From: Halorussus halophilus
GTDB lineage: Archaea; Halobacteriota; Halobacteria; Halobacteriales; Haladaptataceae
Length of the DNA stretch: 64,000 nt
NCBI RefSeq assembly: GCF_008831545.1
Contig: NZ_CP044523.1
Coordinates: forward strand, 3,410,001-3,474,000
Direction: 5' to 3'
Below, in pieces: positions 50,048 through 58,360 of the stretch (positions are counted from its first letter, which is position 1; each line of letters opens with the position of its first letter). The notes under the pieces were generated by a model. The model was not told the origin of the DNA. It saw nothing but the letters and a program-made list of their open reading frames with translations, and searched no databases. A program made the translations under genes and the position numbers.

Positions 50048-51180
50048 GCGGTCGCCTCCGTCAGCACGTCTTCGAGTGCTTCGACCACGTGGTCGGCGTG
50101 GGCTTCGGTCACGGTCAACGGCGGAAGCAGGCGCACAACGGTTCTGCCCGCGGGGAGCGCCAGCACGCCGTGGTTCATTGCCAGCCCCTTCAGCAGACGG
50201 TTCGCGCCGCGTTTCACTTCGACGCCGACCATCAGTCCCTCGCCGCGAACCGACCGAATCGGCAAGTCGCCACCCCCCAGTTTCGACTGGAGGTGACTGC
50301 CGATTTCTGCCGCGTTGCCGACTAACTCCTCGTCTACGATTGTCGAGAGCGTGGCTTCCGCGGCGGCGCTGACGACCGGCCCGCCGGAGAACGTCGAACC
50401 GTGCGGTCCGGCGTCCTCGGCTATCCAGTCGGCACAGAGCGTCGCACCGATTGGGAGTCCGCCACCGAGACCCTTCGCGCTCGTCAGGATGTCCGGAACG
50501 ACGCCGTACTGTTCGCAGGCCCAGAACGTCCCCGTCCTGCCGAGGCCGGTCTGTATCTCGTCGAAGACGAGCGCCGAGCCGGTTTCCTCGGTCACCTCGC
50601 GCGCGGCTTGCAGGTAGCCCTCCGGCGCGGGGTTCACGCCGCCTTCGCCTTGAATCGGTTCGAGCAGAACGGCGGCAGTGTCGTCGTCAACTGCCTCGTT
50701 CAGGGCCTCTTCGTCACCGAAGGGAACGAATTCGAAATCGCCTGCCAAGGGTTCGAACGGCGTCTTGTACTTGGGTTTCCACGTCGCCGCGAGTGACCCC
50801 ATCGTCCGGCCGTGGAAGCCGCGCTGTGCGGCGACGACTTTCGAGTTGCCGGTCGCGCTCCGGGCGAATTTGAGCGCGGCTTCGTTTGCTTCAGTACCTG
50901 AATTGCAGAGCCAGACGTTTTCGAGGTTACCGGGTGCAACCGTCGCTAACTTCTCGTAGAGCGCGTCGCGCGCGGAGTTGGGGTAGCTGGCCTGCACGAA
51001 TGTCAGCTTCTCGACCTGCGATTTCACCGCCGAGACGACTTCGGGATGGCAGTGGCCGACTGCCGCCACGCCGTAACTCGCGCCGAAGTCGAGATACTCG
51101 TTGTCGGCGTCGTCGTACAGGTACACGTCCTCACCGCGCTCGATTTGGATGGGTTTCTCGCTGTAGACGAAACTGCTCAT
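50044..51180 (-). CDS. [LysW]-glutamate/aminoadipate semialdehyde aminotransferase (ArgD/LysJ)
   Basis: This class-III PLP aminotransferase of 378 residues converts carrier-bound glutamate semialdehyde to carrier-bound ornithine. Motifs are NSGTEANEAALKFAR near residue 95, FDEIQTGLGRTG near 215 and the PLP lysine in TSAKGLGGGLP near 243. The ATG at 51180 overlaps the argB-type stop by 4 nt, and its own stop overlaps the next gene in the same way. Confidence 0.93.
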   Translation of the reverse strand: MSSFVYSEKPIQIERGEDVYLYDDADNEYLDFGASYGVAAVGHCHPEVVSAVKSQVEKLTFVQASYPNSARDALYEKLATVAPGNLENVWLCNSGTEANEAALKFARSATGNSKVVAAQRGFHGRTMGSLAATWKPKYKTPFEPLAGDFEFVPFGDEEALNEAVDDDTAAVLLEPIQGEGGVNPAPEGYLQAAREVTEETGSALVFDEIQTGLGRTGTFWACEQYGVVPDILTSAKGLGGGLPIGATLCADWIAEDAGPHGSTFSGGPVVSAAAEATLSTIVDEELVGNAAEIGSHLQSKLGGGDLPIRSVRGEGLMVGVEVKRGANRLLKGLAMNHGVLALPAGRTVVRLLPPLTVTEAHADHVVEALEDVLTEATA

Positions 51181-52154
51181 TGCTCCATCACTCCTGCGCC
51201 GACCGCGCCGGGTTCGAACGTCGTCCCGTGACCGGTCTGGGCGGCCGTAATCGGGTCGCGGTTGTTCGCGTCCGCGACAGTGACGCTGTTCGCGCCGCCT
51301 TCCAGTGCCTCGATGGCCGCCATGACCTTCTTCGTCATGAAGCCTTCTGCGGCGTCTTCGACCGCGTCCAAATCGCTCGGCGTCTGGACAGTCTCGATGA
51401 GCGAGTCTGTGTCCTCGGGGTCTTCCAAAATCCCTGGTACGTCGGTCAGCACCACGAGGTCGCCGCCGAGCGCGCCAGCGATTGCGGCGGCCGCGCGGTC
51501 GGCGTCGGCGTTGACCGCGGTCCAACTCCCATCCTTCTCCTGCCCGGCCATCGGAACCGTCACGGTCGGCACGTACCCGCCCGCGAGCAGGGTGTTCAGC
51601 AGGTCGGTGTTGACCGACTCGATTTTGCCGGAGTGGTCGCCGCGCTTGATTTTCTTGCGGCCGTCTTCGACCACCTTGACCGCCGACTTGCGTGGGCCGG
51701 TCAGGAGTTTGCCATCGACGCCCGATAGTCCAACCGCGTTGACTCCCTGATTCTGGAGGCCCGAAACGAGGTCGGTGTTCACCTTGCCGGGAAGCACCAT
51801 CTCGAAGACCTCCATCGTCGTCTCGTCGGTGAACCGGCCGACGACGCCGCTTTCCGATTCGACGTACTCGGGTTCTTCGCCCAGCTTTTCGAGGGTGTCG
51901 TCCACGGCTGTCGAACCGCCGTGGACGACTACCACGTCCTCGCCGTTGGCCGTGAGGTGCGCGATGTCGGCGAGTGCGCCCGCGGGGTCAACCGCTCGGG
52001 CACCACCGATTTTCACGACGACGGGTGGGTTCTCGTCGATTCCACTGCCATCCGCTCGAAGCCCATCATCTCCAAGGTCGTTGTCGATGAGTTGCTCGTG
52101 CGCCGTTTCGAGTTCCTCTTTCGTGTACTCGTCCGCGTTTTGGTCTCCAGTCAT
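51177..52154 (-). CDS. [LysW]-glutamate/aminoadipate kinase (ArgB/LysZ)
   Basis: This 325-residue amino-acid kinase has the N-terminal phosphate loop VVVKIGGARAVDPAG after an acidic extension of about 45 residues and VVVHGGSTAVDD near 75. It phosphorylates the gamma-carboxyl of LysW-bound glutamate. The acidic N-terminal extension is longer than in bacterial ArgB. It overlaps both neighbours by 4 nt. Confidence 0.93.
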   Translation of the reverse strand: MTGDQNADEYTKEELETAHEQLIDNDLGDDGLRADGSGIDENPPVVVKIGGARAVDPAGALADIAHLTANGEDVVVVHGGSTAVDDTLEKLGEEPEYVESESGVVGRFTDETTMEVFEMVLPGKVNTDLVSGLQNQGVNAVGLSGVDGKLLTGPRKSAVKVVEDGRKKIKRGDHSGKIESVNTDLLNTLLAGGYVPTVTVPMAGQEKDGSWTAVNADADRAAAAIAGALGGDLVVLTDVPGILEDPEDTDSLIETVQTPSDLDAVEDAAEGFMTKKVMAAIEALEGGANSVTVADANNRDPITAAQTGHGTTFEPGAVGAGVMEQ

Positions 52155-53236
52155 GGGCTACCCACGGGATGCAGTCCCTGAAACTCCAGTCCGGCCGTCT
52201 CTTCGAAGCCGAGCGCGACGTTGGCGGCGTGAACCGCCTGCCCGGCCGAGCCTTTCACCATGTTGTCGATGGCCGAGAAGACGACCAGTCGGCCGTTGCT
52301 CGGGTCAACTTCGAAACCGACCTCCGCGTAGTTCGTGCCCGCGACGGCCTTCGGTTCGGGGTAGCGATAGACGCCGCTTCCCCCGGCGGCCATGCGGACG
52401 AACGGTTCGTTCTCGTAGGCTCCGCGGAAGGCTCCCCAGAGGTCGCCCGTCGAGACAGGCTCGTCAGGAAATACGTGACAGGTCGCGCTCGCGCCGCGAA
52501 CCATGTCCACGGCGTGGGCGGTGAACGACACGCTGGTGCCCAGTTCCTGCTCGATTTCGGCCTCGTGGCGGTGGCCCGTCGCCGCGTAGGGGCGCACGAC
52601 GCCCGAGCGCTCGGCGTGCGAAGACGCCTTGCTCGCGCCCGCGCCGCCCTCCGAAGAGCCGACTTTCACGTCTACGACTATGTCGCTCTGGCCTTCCAGA
52701 ATCCCCGCGTCGAACAGTGGGTAGAGTCCCAGAAGGGTCGCCGTGGCGTTACAGCCACCTGCGGCGATGAGATTCGCGCCTGCCAGTTCCTCGCGGTGGA
52801 GTTCTGGCAGGGCGTAGACGGCTTTGTCCAGATACTCGGTCGCAGTGTGACCGTCGTACCACTCGTCGTACTGTGCCTCTGTTTCGAGGCGGAAGTCAGC
52901 CGAGAGGTCCACGACCGTTTCGGCGGCCTCCTCGAACTCCTCGATGTACTCCATCGAGACGCCGTGGGGAGTCGCAGCGAACAGCACGTCCACCGACTCG
53001 TAGTCGCCGGGTTCGGTGAAGCGCAGGTCGGTCCCGCGCAGGTTCGGGTGGACAGAGCCGACCGACTTTCCGGCGTACTCTCTGCTCGTCGCCTCCGCGA
53101 GGTCGAAGTTCGGGTGGCCCGCGAGGATGCGCAGGAGTTCGCCGCCCGTGAAGCCGCTCGCGCCGACGACGGTCGCGGTGACGGACTCGGCGTCCGTTCC
53201 GGCCTCGTCAGCGCTCGCCACGTCTGCTTCCGCCAT
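52151..53236 (-). CDS. argC: [LysW]-glutamyl phosphate reductase (ArgC/LysY)
   Basis: This 361-residue NADPH-dependent reductase forms the semialdehyde. GASGFTGGELLRIL gives the nucleotide-binding site near residue 25, and the catalytic cysteine is in AAGGCNATATLLGLYP near 160. The ATG at 53236 overlaps the lysX-type stop by 4 nt. A short alanine/serine-rich acidic leader (about 20 residues) precedes the fold. Confidence 0.94.
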   Translation of the reverse strand: MAEADVASADEAGTDAESVTATVVGASGFTGGELLRILAGHPNFDLAEATSREYAGKSVGSVHPNLRGTDLRFTEPGDYESVDVLFAATPHGVSMEYIEEFEEAAETVVDLSADFRLETEAQYDEWYDGHTATEYLDKAVYALPELHREELAGANLIAAGGCNATATLLGLYPLFDAGILEGQSDIVVDVKVGSSEGGAGASKASSHAERSGVVRPYAATGHRHEAEIEQELGTSVSFTAHAVDMVRGASATCHVFPDEPVSTGDLWGAFRGAYENEPFVRMAAGGSGVYRYPEPKAVAGTNYAEVGFEVDPSNGRLVVFSAIDNMVKGSAGQAVHAANVALGFEETAGLEFQGLHPVGSP

Positions 53237-54108
53237 CAGGCGAACACCTCCTGCTCCTGTTTCGCGCCAGCTTTCACTTCCAGCCAATCGACTACCGTCG
53301 CGGGCACGTCCGTCTCGACGGCATCGTTCAGCGACTTGAACTCGACTGTGTGGTTGACTTCGTGGACAGTATAACCATCGTCAGTCTCCATGAGGTCCAC
53401 TCCGAGCAAGCCACCGCCAACCGCGTCGCTGGCTTTCTCGACTAGCTCTTTTGCCTCGTCGTCCAACTCGAATTCGTCGGTCTCCGCGCCCTTCGCGGCG
53501 TTCGTCAGCCAGTGGTCCGACGAGCGGACCATCGCGGCGACGGGTTCGCCGTCGGTCGCCAGCACGCGGATGTCGCGGCCGGGCTTGTCCACGTACTCCT
53601 GCACGTAGAACACTTTGTGCTCGTAGTGGCCGAGCGTGGCCTTGTGTTCGAGAATCGCCTCGGCCGCGCTCTCGCACTCGATTTTCGCCATCAGGCGACC
53701 CCACGACCCCACGACGGGCTTCAGCACGCAGGGGTAGCCAAAGGACTCGATGGCCTCCATCGCGGCGTCCTTGGTGAACGCGACTTTCGTCTCGGGCGTG
53801 GGAACGCCCGCGCCTTCCAGCGCCAGACTGTTCTGGACCTTGTCCGCGCAGGTCTGGGCGGTGTCGGGCGAGTTGACCACGGGCACGCCGTAGGCCTCGC
53901 AGAACTGCGTGGCGTAGACGCTGCGACTCGTGGCCAGACAGCGGTCTACCACGACGTCCAGTTCCCCGAGGACTTCGGGCGTCTCAGACAGCCCGAAGTT
54001 GAGTTTGCGAACGTCTATCTTCACCACGTCGTGGCCGCGCTCGCGTAGCTCGTTCAGGAGCAACTTCTCGTCCTTGCGAATCCGGGAGTAGAGTATTCCA
54101 ACCTTCAC
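53236..54108 (-). CDS. Glutamate-LysW ligase (LysX/ArgX family)
   Basis: This 290-residue ATP-grasp enzyme attaches glutamate to the C-terminal glutamate of LysW, starting the carrier pathway. ATP-grasp features include KPVVGSWGRLMAKI near residue 130 and the metal-binding segment EVNHTVEFKSLN near 260. GTG 54108 is preferred over GTG 54117 because GAGGTGG lies 6 nt upstream of it. Whether it also accepts aminoadipate for lysine cannot be told; the argininosuccinate genes next door favour arginine. Confidence 0.93.
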   Translation of the reverse strand: MKVGILYSRIRKDEKLLLNELRERGHDVVKIDVRKLNFGLSETPEVLGELDVVVDRCLATSRSVYATQFCEAYGVPVVNSPDTAQTCADKVQNSLALEGAGVPTPETKVAFTKDAAMEAIESFGYPCVLKPVVGSWGRLMAKIECESAAEAILEHKATLGHYEHKVFYVQEYVDKPGRDIRVLATDGEPVAAMVRSSDHWLTNAAKGAETDEFELDDEAKELVEKASDAVGGGLLGVDLMETDDGYTVHEVNHTVEFKSLNDAVETDVPATVVDWLEVKAGAKQEQEVFA

Positions 54109-54165
54109 GCAGACCACCTCGTGGTGAGCGCAGACTCGAAAGAGGGAGCTATTTCGACGTGCAAT

Positions 54166-54330
54166 TTACTCCCCCCAGTCCTCTTCGAGCTCCGGGGCTC
54201 GGTCGAGGACTGGCGGGTTCTGGTCTACGAGTTCGAGTTCCGCGCCGCAGGTCGTGCAATCGACTATCTCTCCTACCTCTGCATTGTCGTGGAGGGTCAC
54301 GTCTGCTCCACACTGTACGCATTCGGCCAT
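54166..54330 (-). CDS. lysW: Amino-group carrier protein LysW/ArgW
   Basis: This 54-residue carrier has zinc knuckles C4xxC7 and C25xxC28 and the family-defining C-terminus EDWGE, whose last glutamate receives the substrate. Every intermediate from glutamate to ornithine is handled on it. The ATG at 54330 is used rather than one 6 codons upstream. A TATA box (TTAAAG, plus 54359-54364) marks the promoter of the lysW-to-argF operon. Confidence 0.96.
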   Translation of the reverse strand: MAECVQCGADVTLHDNAEVGEIVDCTTCGAELELVDQNPPVLDRAPELEEDWGE

Positions 54331-54358
54331 TGTACTTCTCCGTACCACTCTGCCCCAC

Positions 54359-54475
54359 TTAAAGGCTTCGAACTTGTCAAACAGATTACAACGTCTAAAA
54401 GCGTCGCTATCGGCGTTTTTCGGGCGAATACTGCGTCAAACGAAGTCCATTGCTGGAGTTCGCTGATTTATAAAT
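54359..54475 (-). promoter_or_regulatory. Tandem TATA boxes before lysW
   Basis: CTTTAAG (54359-54364) lies 27-31 bp upstream of the lysW ATG and is the likely main promoter. A second, palindromic ATTTATAAAT at 54466-54475 could serve as a distal promoter on either strand. Confidence 0.5.
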
Positions 54476-54477
54476 GT

Positions 54478-54493
54478 GGTCCCGGAAGGGACC
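54478..54493. terminator. Hairpin after argH
   Basis: GGTCCC-GGAA-GGGACC forms a perfect 6-bp stem with tetraloop 10 bp beyond the argH stop. It may end argGH transcription or stabilise its 3' end; there is no T-tract. Confidence 0.45.
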
Positions 54494-54502
54494 GGCCGTG
54501 GT

Positions 54503-55963
54503 TTAATCATATTTGTTCATCACCTCCGTGAGTGCTGCCGACGCGCTCGTCAGGGACTCGCGCTCGTCGGCCAGTTGGTCGCCGTCGGCCGTGACGCCGA
54601 CTTCGGCAGCAGCGACCTGTTCGGCCACCGCGCCGGGCGCGGGGCCGCCGGTCGAATCGCGCATCGCCACGCTCTCGGCGGGGTCCAGCGCGGCCTCGAC
54701 GGCGGCGGGTTCGACGTAGTTCGACAGCGAGTTGCCGAGTACGTCTTCGGCTGCAGAATCGAGCGCGGCGTAGTCTGCCCCATTCTCCGAGGCGATTGCG
54801 ACCATCTCGTGCGCCTTTCTGAACGGCACGCCCTGCATCGCCAGCAGGTCGGCGACTCCCGTCGCCGTCGAGAAGCCCTCGCCTGCGGCCTCGGCAAGTG
54901 CGTCCTCGTCCCACGAGGCCGTCGCAACCGCGCCTGCAGCGACTTCCACCGCGTCGGTCACGGCGTCTGCGGCGTCCCACGCGTGGGGCGTCGCGTTCTG
55001 CAAGTCGCGGTTGTACGCGCGGGGAAGTCCCTTCAGCGTCGTCAGCAGGCCGTTGAGTCCTGCCGACGCGTCGCCCGCGATGGAGCGGACGAGTTCCAGC
55101 GTGTCGGGGTTCTTCTTCTGGGGCATGATCGAGGAGGTCGAGGAGTAGTCGTCGCTCAGTTCCACGAGGCCCTTGTTCGAGAAGACGACCAAGTCTTCGG
55201 CGAGGCCAGAGACGGTCGTGGCGAGGTTCGCCAGCGCGGCGACGACCTCCACGAGGAAGTCGCGCGCCGAGGCGGCGTCCATCGAGTTCGCCACGAAACC
55301 GTCGAAGCCAAGCAACTCGGCGGTGCGTTCGCGGTCCACGTCGAAGGGCGTCCCGGCGAACGCCGCCGCACCGAGCGGCGAGCGATTCACGCGCTCGTAC
55401 GCGTCGAACAGACGCTCGGTGTCGCGGGCGACTGCCTGCTCGTAGGAGAGCAGGTAGTGACCCACGGTCGTGGGTTGGGCAGGCTGAAGGTGCGTGTAGC
55501 CGGGCATCACCGTCTCGGCGTGCTCGGTCGCCATGTCGGCCAGCGTCTCGCGGAGCGCCAGTGTCGTCTCGACTGCACTCAGCACGTCCTCGCGCAAGCG
55601 GTAGCGAATGCAGGTCGCCACCTCGTCGTTGCGCGAGCGCGCGGTGTGCATCTTCCCGCCAACGTCGCCAATCTTCGAGACGACCGCCGTCTCGATGGCG
55701 GCGTGAACGTCCTCGCCGTCGGGCAGGGAGTCGAAGCCTGCTTGCTCCACCGCTTCGAGGGCACCGAGGATGGTGCTTGCTTCGTCGTCACCGACGATGC
55801 CCTGCTCGGCGAGCATCACGACGTGCGCGCGGTCAACTGCGAGGTCCGCTTCGAAGATGCGGTCGTCGTCGTCCATCGAGGAGAGGAACCCGCGGGCGGG
55901 GCCGCCGCTGAAGCGGTCGCGGCGGACCACGTCGCTGGTCTCGGGCGCGGATTCCTGCTTCAT
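54503..55963 (-). CDS. argH: Argininosuccinate lyase
   Basis: ArgH splits argininosuccinate into arginine and fumarate. The 486-residue fumarase-superfamily protein has HTARSRNDEVAT near residue 105 and the signature loop SSIMPQKKNPD near 276. It starts 3 bp after argG ends, forming an operon with it. Alanine-rich C-terminus as common in haloarchaea. Confidence 0.96.
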   Translation of the reverse strand: MKQESAPETSDVVRRDRFSGGPARGFLSSMDDDDRIFEADLAVDRAHVVMLAEQGIVGDDEASTILGALEAVEQAGFDSLPDGEDVHAAIETAVVSKIGDVGGKMHTARSRNDEVATCIRYRLREDVLSAVETTLALRETLADMATEHAETVMPGYTHLQPAQPTTVGHYLLSYEQAVARDTERLFDAYERVNRSPLGAAAFAGTPFDVDRERTAELLGFDGFVANSMDAASARDFLVEVVAALANLATTVSGLAEDLVVFSNKGLVELSDDYSSTSSIMPQKKNPDTLELVRSIAGDASAGLNGLLTTLKGLPRAYNRDLQNATPHAWDAADAVTDAVEVAAGAVATASWDEDALAEAAGEGFSTATGVADLLAMQGVPFRKAHEMVAIASENGADYAALDSAAEDVLGNSLSNYVEPAAVEAALDPAESVAMRDSTGGPAPGAVAEQVAAAEVGVTADGDQLADERESLTSASAALTEVMNKYD

Positions 55964-55966
55964 GGA

Positions 55967-57253
55967 TTACTGCTCACCTTGCTCGTCGTCGCTGTCCTGC
56001 TTGCCGTTTCCATCCGCGAGCAGTTCGGCCTTCTTCGCCTCGCCCTTCGCCGCGACTTCGTTTGCGAGGCGCGACTGGAAGCCGTGGTACTTCGCCACGC
56101 CCGTCGCGTCGGCCTGCTCGATGCCGTCCACCGTCTCGGTGTTGAAGGAGGCGGCCGACTCGGAGTACACCGCGTACTCGCTCTCGCGGGCGACCGGACG
56201 GGCCTGCCCGCCCTCGAACTTGACCGTGACGGTGCCAGTGACCTTCTCCTGCGTGGCGTCTACGAACCCATCCAGCGCGCCCACGAGTGGTGCGGAGATG
56301 AGACCCTGATACGCCTTCTCGGCCCATTTTTGGTCGATTTGTTTCTTGAACGAGCGTTCTTCCTCGGTCAGCACGAGGCCTTCCAGTGCCTCGTGGGCGT
56401 TCAGCAGGGTCGTCGCCGCGGGGTGTTCGTAGTTCTCGCGCACCTTCAGACCGAGCATGCGGTCTTCCATCATGTCGGTGCGCCCGACGCCGTGACTTCC
56501 GGCGAGTTCGTTGAGTTCTTCGACCAGTTCGACGGCGTCTTTCTCTTCCCCATCGAGTGCCTTCGGGACGCCGTCCTCGAAGGTGATTTCGAGTAGTTCG
56601 GTCTCTTGTTGGCCAGGGGCGTCGGTCAGTTCGTAGATGTCTTCGGGGGGAACGTAGCCGGGGTCTTCCAGGTTCGCGCCTTCGACCGAGCGACTCCAGA
56701 TGTTCGTGTCGATGCTCCAGTCGCCCTCGTTGCCGCCCTCGACGGGGAGGTCCTTCTCGTCGGCGTACTCCATCTCCCACTCGCGGGTGAGACCGAGTTC
56801 GCGGACGGGCGCGATGACTTCGAGGTCGGACTCGCGCCAGACGGCCTCGAAGCGCAGTTGGTCGTTGCCTTTGCCGGTGCAACCGTGCGCGATGGCCGCG
56901 CAGTCGTTCTCTTCCGCGACTTCCAGAATCGCCTCGGCGATGACCGGGCGGGCGAGCGCGGTGCCGAGCGGGTAGCCCTGATACGTCGCGTTTGCCTTCA
57001 CCGAGTCGAGGCAGAGTTGCGCGAACTCGGCTTTGGCGTCTACGACGTAGTGTTCGAGACCGAGCGCATCGGCGGTTTCCTCTGCCTCTTCGAACTCGGC
57101 CTCGGGTTGGCCTACGTCAACGGTGACGCCGATTACTTCGTCGTGACCGTACTCCTCTTCGAGGAGCGGGACGCAGACTGTCGTGTCGAGGCCGCCGGAG
57201 AAGGCGAGCGCTACTTTCGAATTTGCTTCCGTGCTTGGTGTCGTACTCGTCAT
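55967..57253 (-). CDS. argG: Argininosuccinate synthase
   Basis: ArgG joins citrulline and aspartate with ATP. The 428-residue protein has the N-type ATP loop ALAFSGGLDTTVCVP near residue 15 and AIAHGCTGKGNDQLRFE near 115. A polar, D/Q-rich tail of about 30 residues follows the fold. It has no TATA box directly upstream; the nearest good promoter is at 57515-57520, before the Arg-rich leader ORF, leaving a leader of about 235 nt. Confidence 0.96.
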   Translation of the reverse strand: MTSTTPSTEANSKVALAFSGGLDTTVCVPLLEEEYGHDEVIGVTVDVGQPEAEFEEAEETADALGLEHYVVDAKAEFAQLCLDSVKANATYQGYPLGTALARPVIAEAILEVAEENDCAAIAHGCTGKGNDQLRFEAVWRESDLEVIAPVRELGLTREWEMEYADEKDLPVEGGNEGDWSIDTNIWSRSVEGANLEDPGYVPPEDIYELTDAPGQQETELLEITFEDGVPKALDGEEKDAVELVEELNELAGSHGVGRTDMMEDRMLGLKVRENYEHPAATTLLNAHEALEGLVLTEEERSFKKQIDQKWAEKAYQGLISAPLVGALDGFVDATQEKVTGTVTVKFEGGQARPVARESEYAVYSESAASFNTETVDGIEQADATGVAKYHGFQSRLANEVAAKGEAKKAELLADGNGKQDSDDEQGEQ

Positions 57254-57389
57254 GGTTGTCTTGATTTGTCGGGTGGTGTCAGCTGTCGTGTCTGACCGGA
57301 ACGTCGTATCTGGCAGGGTTGGGTAGTTCGCAGACGATACGCGTGGCGTCGGCGGCGAAAGTCGTCAGAACGATGGAATTGGTATTAGT

Positions 57390-57406
57390 GGGGCTAGAAA
57401 GGCCCC
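57390..57406 (-). promoter_or_regulatory. Hairpin overlapping the leader-peptide stop
   Basis: The minus strand carries GGGGC-CTTTCTA-GCCCC, a 5-bp GC stem that begins one codon after the three arginine codons and spans the TAG stop. A ribosome paused at those codons would mask it, so it may act as a switch. Confidence 0.45.
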
Positions 57407-57489
57407 GGTCGTCGTCGCGGCGAGAAGGAGCCAGACCCGTCGCTCTCCATAGCGGAGGCGACCATCGTGGTCAGACGGGTCTGCGTCAT
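57394..57489 (-). CDS. Candidate arginine leader peptide upstream of argGH
   Basis: A 31-residue ORF begins at ATG 57489 and ends at TAG 57394. GGAGGT lies 4 nt before the ATG (57494-57499) and TTTAAA at 57515-57520. The peptide contains four arginines, and its end reads SPRRRPGPF, with the three consecutive arginines all encoded by CGA, a codon that looks uncommon in this window. It is the first ORF of the argG transcript, about 140 bp before argG. Amino-acid-rich leader peptides act in bacterial attenuation; in archaea this would be unusual. A conserved microprotein with its own role is the alternative. Confidence 0.6.
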   Translation of the reverse strand: MTQTRLTTMVASAMESDGSGSFSPRRRPGPF

Positions 57490-57514
57490 TACTACCTCCT
57501 TGTGACGCGAGGGG

Positions 57515-57520
57515 TTTAAA
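57515..57520 (-). promoter_or_regulatory. TATA box of the leader-argGH transcript
   Basis: TTTAAA is centred 28 bp from the leader ATG. Transcription would start at about 57490-57493, so the Shine-Dalgarno sequence may be only partly included. Confidence 0.6.
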
Positions 57521-57650
57521 GTCTATCGGGGCGGCAACGTTTGCATTCGAAAGAAAAACAAGTCATCCGGCGATAACTTCGAATCGACTGGCCGACCGAA
57601 CACTGTCGCCGCGTCGCTACTTTCATAGCCGCGTCGTCCCAACCGCAAGC

Positions 57651-58157
57651 GTGTACAGCCTCAACGTGTCCGTTCCGGGGGATATCAGCCGTCTCGCCGA
57701 GACGCTTCGCCCGGACCTGTTCGGCTTCGACGCCATTCGGGAGCGCCACACGCTGGTCGGCAAACGCCTCGGCGATTCGCCACCGGGCGGCGTTTCTCGC
57801 CTCCGGGAACAGTTGCGGACCGCGCTCGCGGGCACGCCAGCCTTCGAAGTGCGGGTTAGTGGGTTCGATTACTTCGAGCGGCCTGCTCGTGGTGACGGAC
57901 CAGTCGTGTATCTGACCGTGGAGAGTCCGGGGCTTCTGGAACTGCACGAGCAGCTCTCTGCGGAATTTTCGGTTGCTAAGGGTATCGAGGGCGAAGACTA
58001 CGTACCGCACATCACGTTGGCGCGTGGTGGGTCAATCGAGAAGGCTCGGGAGTTGGCTGATCGGGAGATAGAGCCGATTACTTGGTCTGTGTCGAAACTG
58101 GTGCTGTGGGACGCGAACTACGACGAGTCGGTTTCGGAATTCTCTCTGCCTCGGTGA
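57651..58157 (+). CDS. 2H phosphoesterase (RNA 2',3'-cyclic phosphodiesterase/2'-5' RNA ligase-like)
   Basis: This 168-residue member of the 2H superfamily has two catalytic HxT/HxL-type motifs: H33-T-L in RERHTLVG and H120-I-T-L in VPHITLARG. Members open cyclic phosphates on RNA or ligate tRNA halves. The GTG start 57651 is used. It stands alone; the following 200 bp hold no gene, only a TGTTCACGA word repeated three times between about 58235 and 58300. Confidence 0.82.
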   Translation: MYSLNVSVPGDISRLAETLRPDLFGFDAIRERHTLVGKRLGDSPPGGVSRLREQLRTALAGTPAFEVRVSGFDYFERPARGDGPVVYLTVESPGLLELHEQLSAEFSVAKGIEGEDYVPHITLARGGSIEKARELADREIEPITWSVSKLVLWDANYDESVSEFSLPR

Positions 58158-58360
58158 CGTGGGTGTTGTTTGTTGGGTTATTTCTGGTGGTGATTATTCT
58201 CGCTCTGTTGTTTCGAGAAGCTAGCTCTGCCTGTTCACGATTCTCCTTCTCGGCTGTGCTGTTCACGAACCGCTATTTCGTCTATGTTGTTCACGACTCC
58301 TCCCCTAGTCCCCGATTCACAATCGCCGTGAATCGAATCAATCTCACACCAAACCCCAAT

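Noticed and set aside
54476-56596. Long plus-strand ORF (about 700 codons) opposite argH/argG
   Set aside because: It is the mirror of argH and argG in GC-rich DNA. No domain is visible, and the minus-strand genes are certain.
57319-57519. 66-codon plus-strand ORF opposite the leader peptide
   Set aside because: No ribosome site or TATA box, while the minus strand has both for the short Arg-rich ORF.
58235-58300. TGTTCACGA word repeated three times, considered as CRISPR or iteron
   Set aside because: Only 9 bp long and irregularly spaced (about 30 bp), with no longer identity around it.
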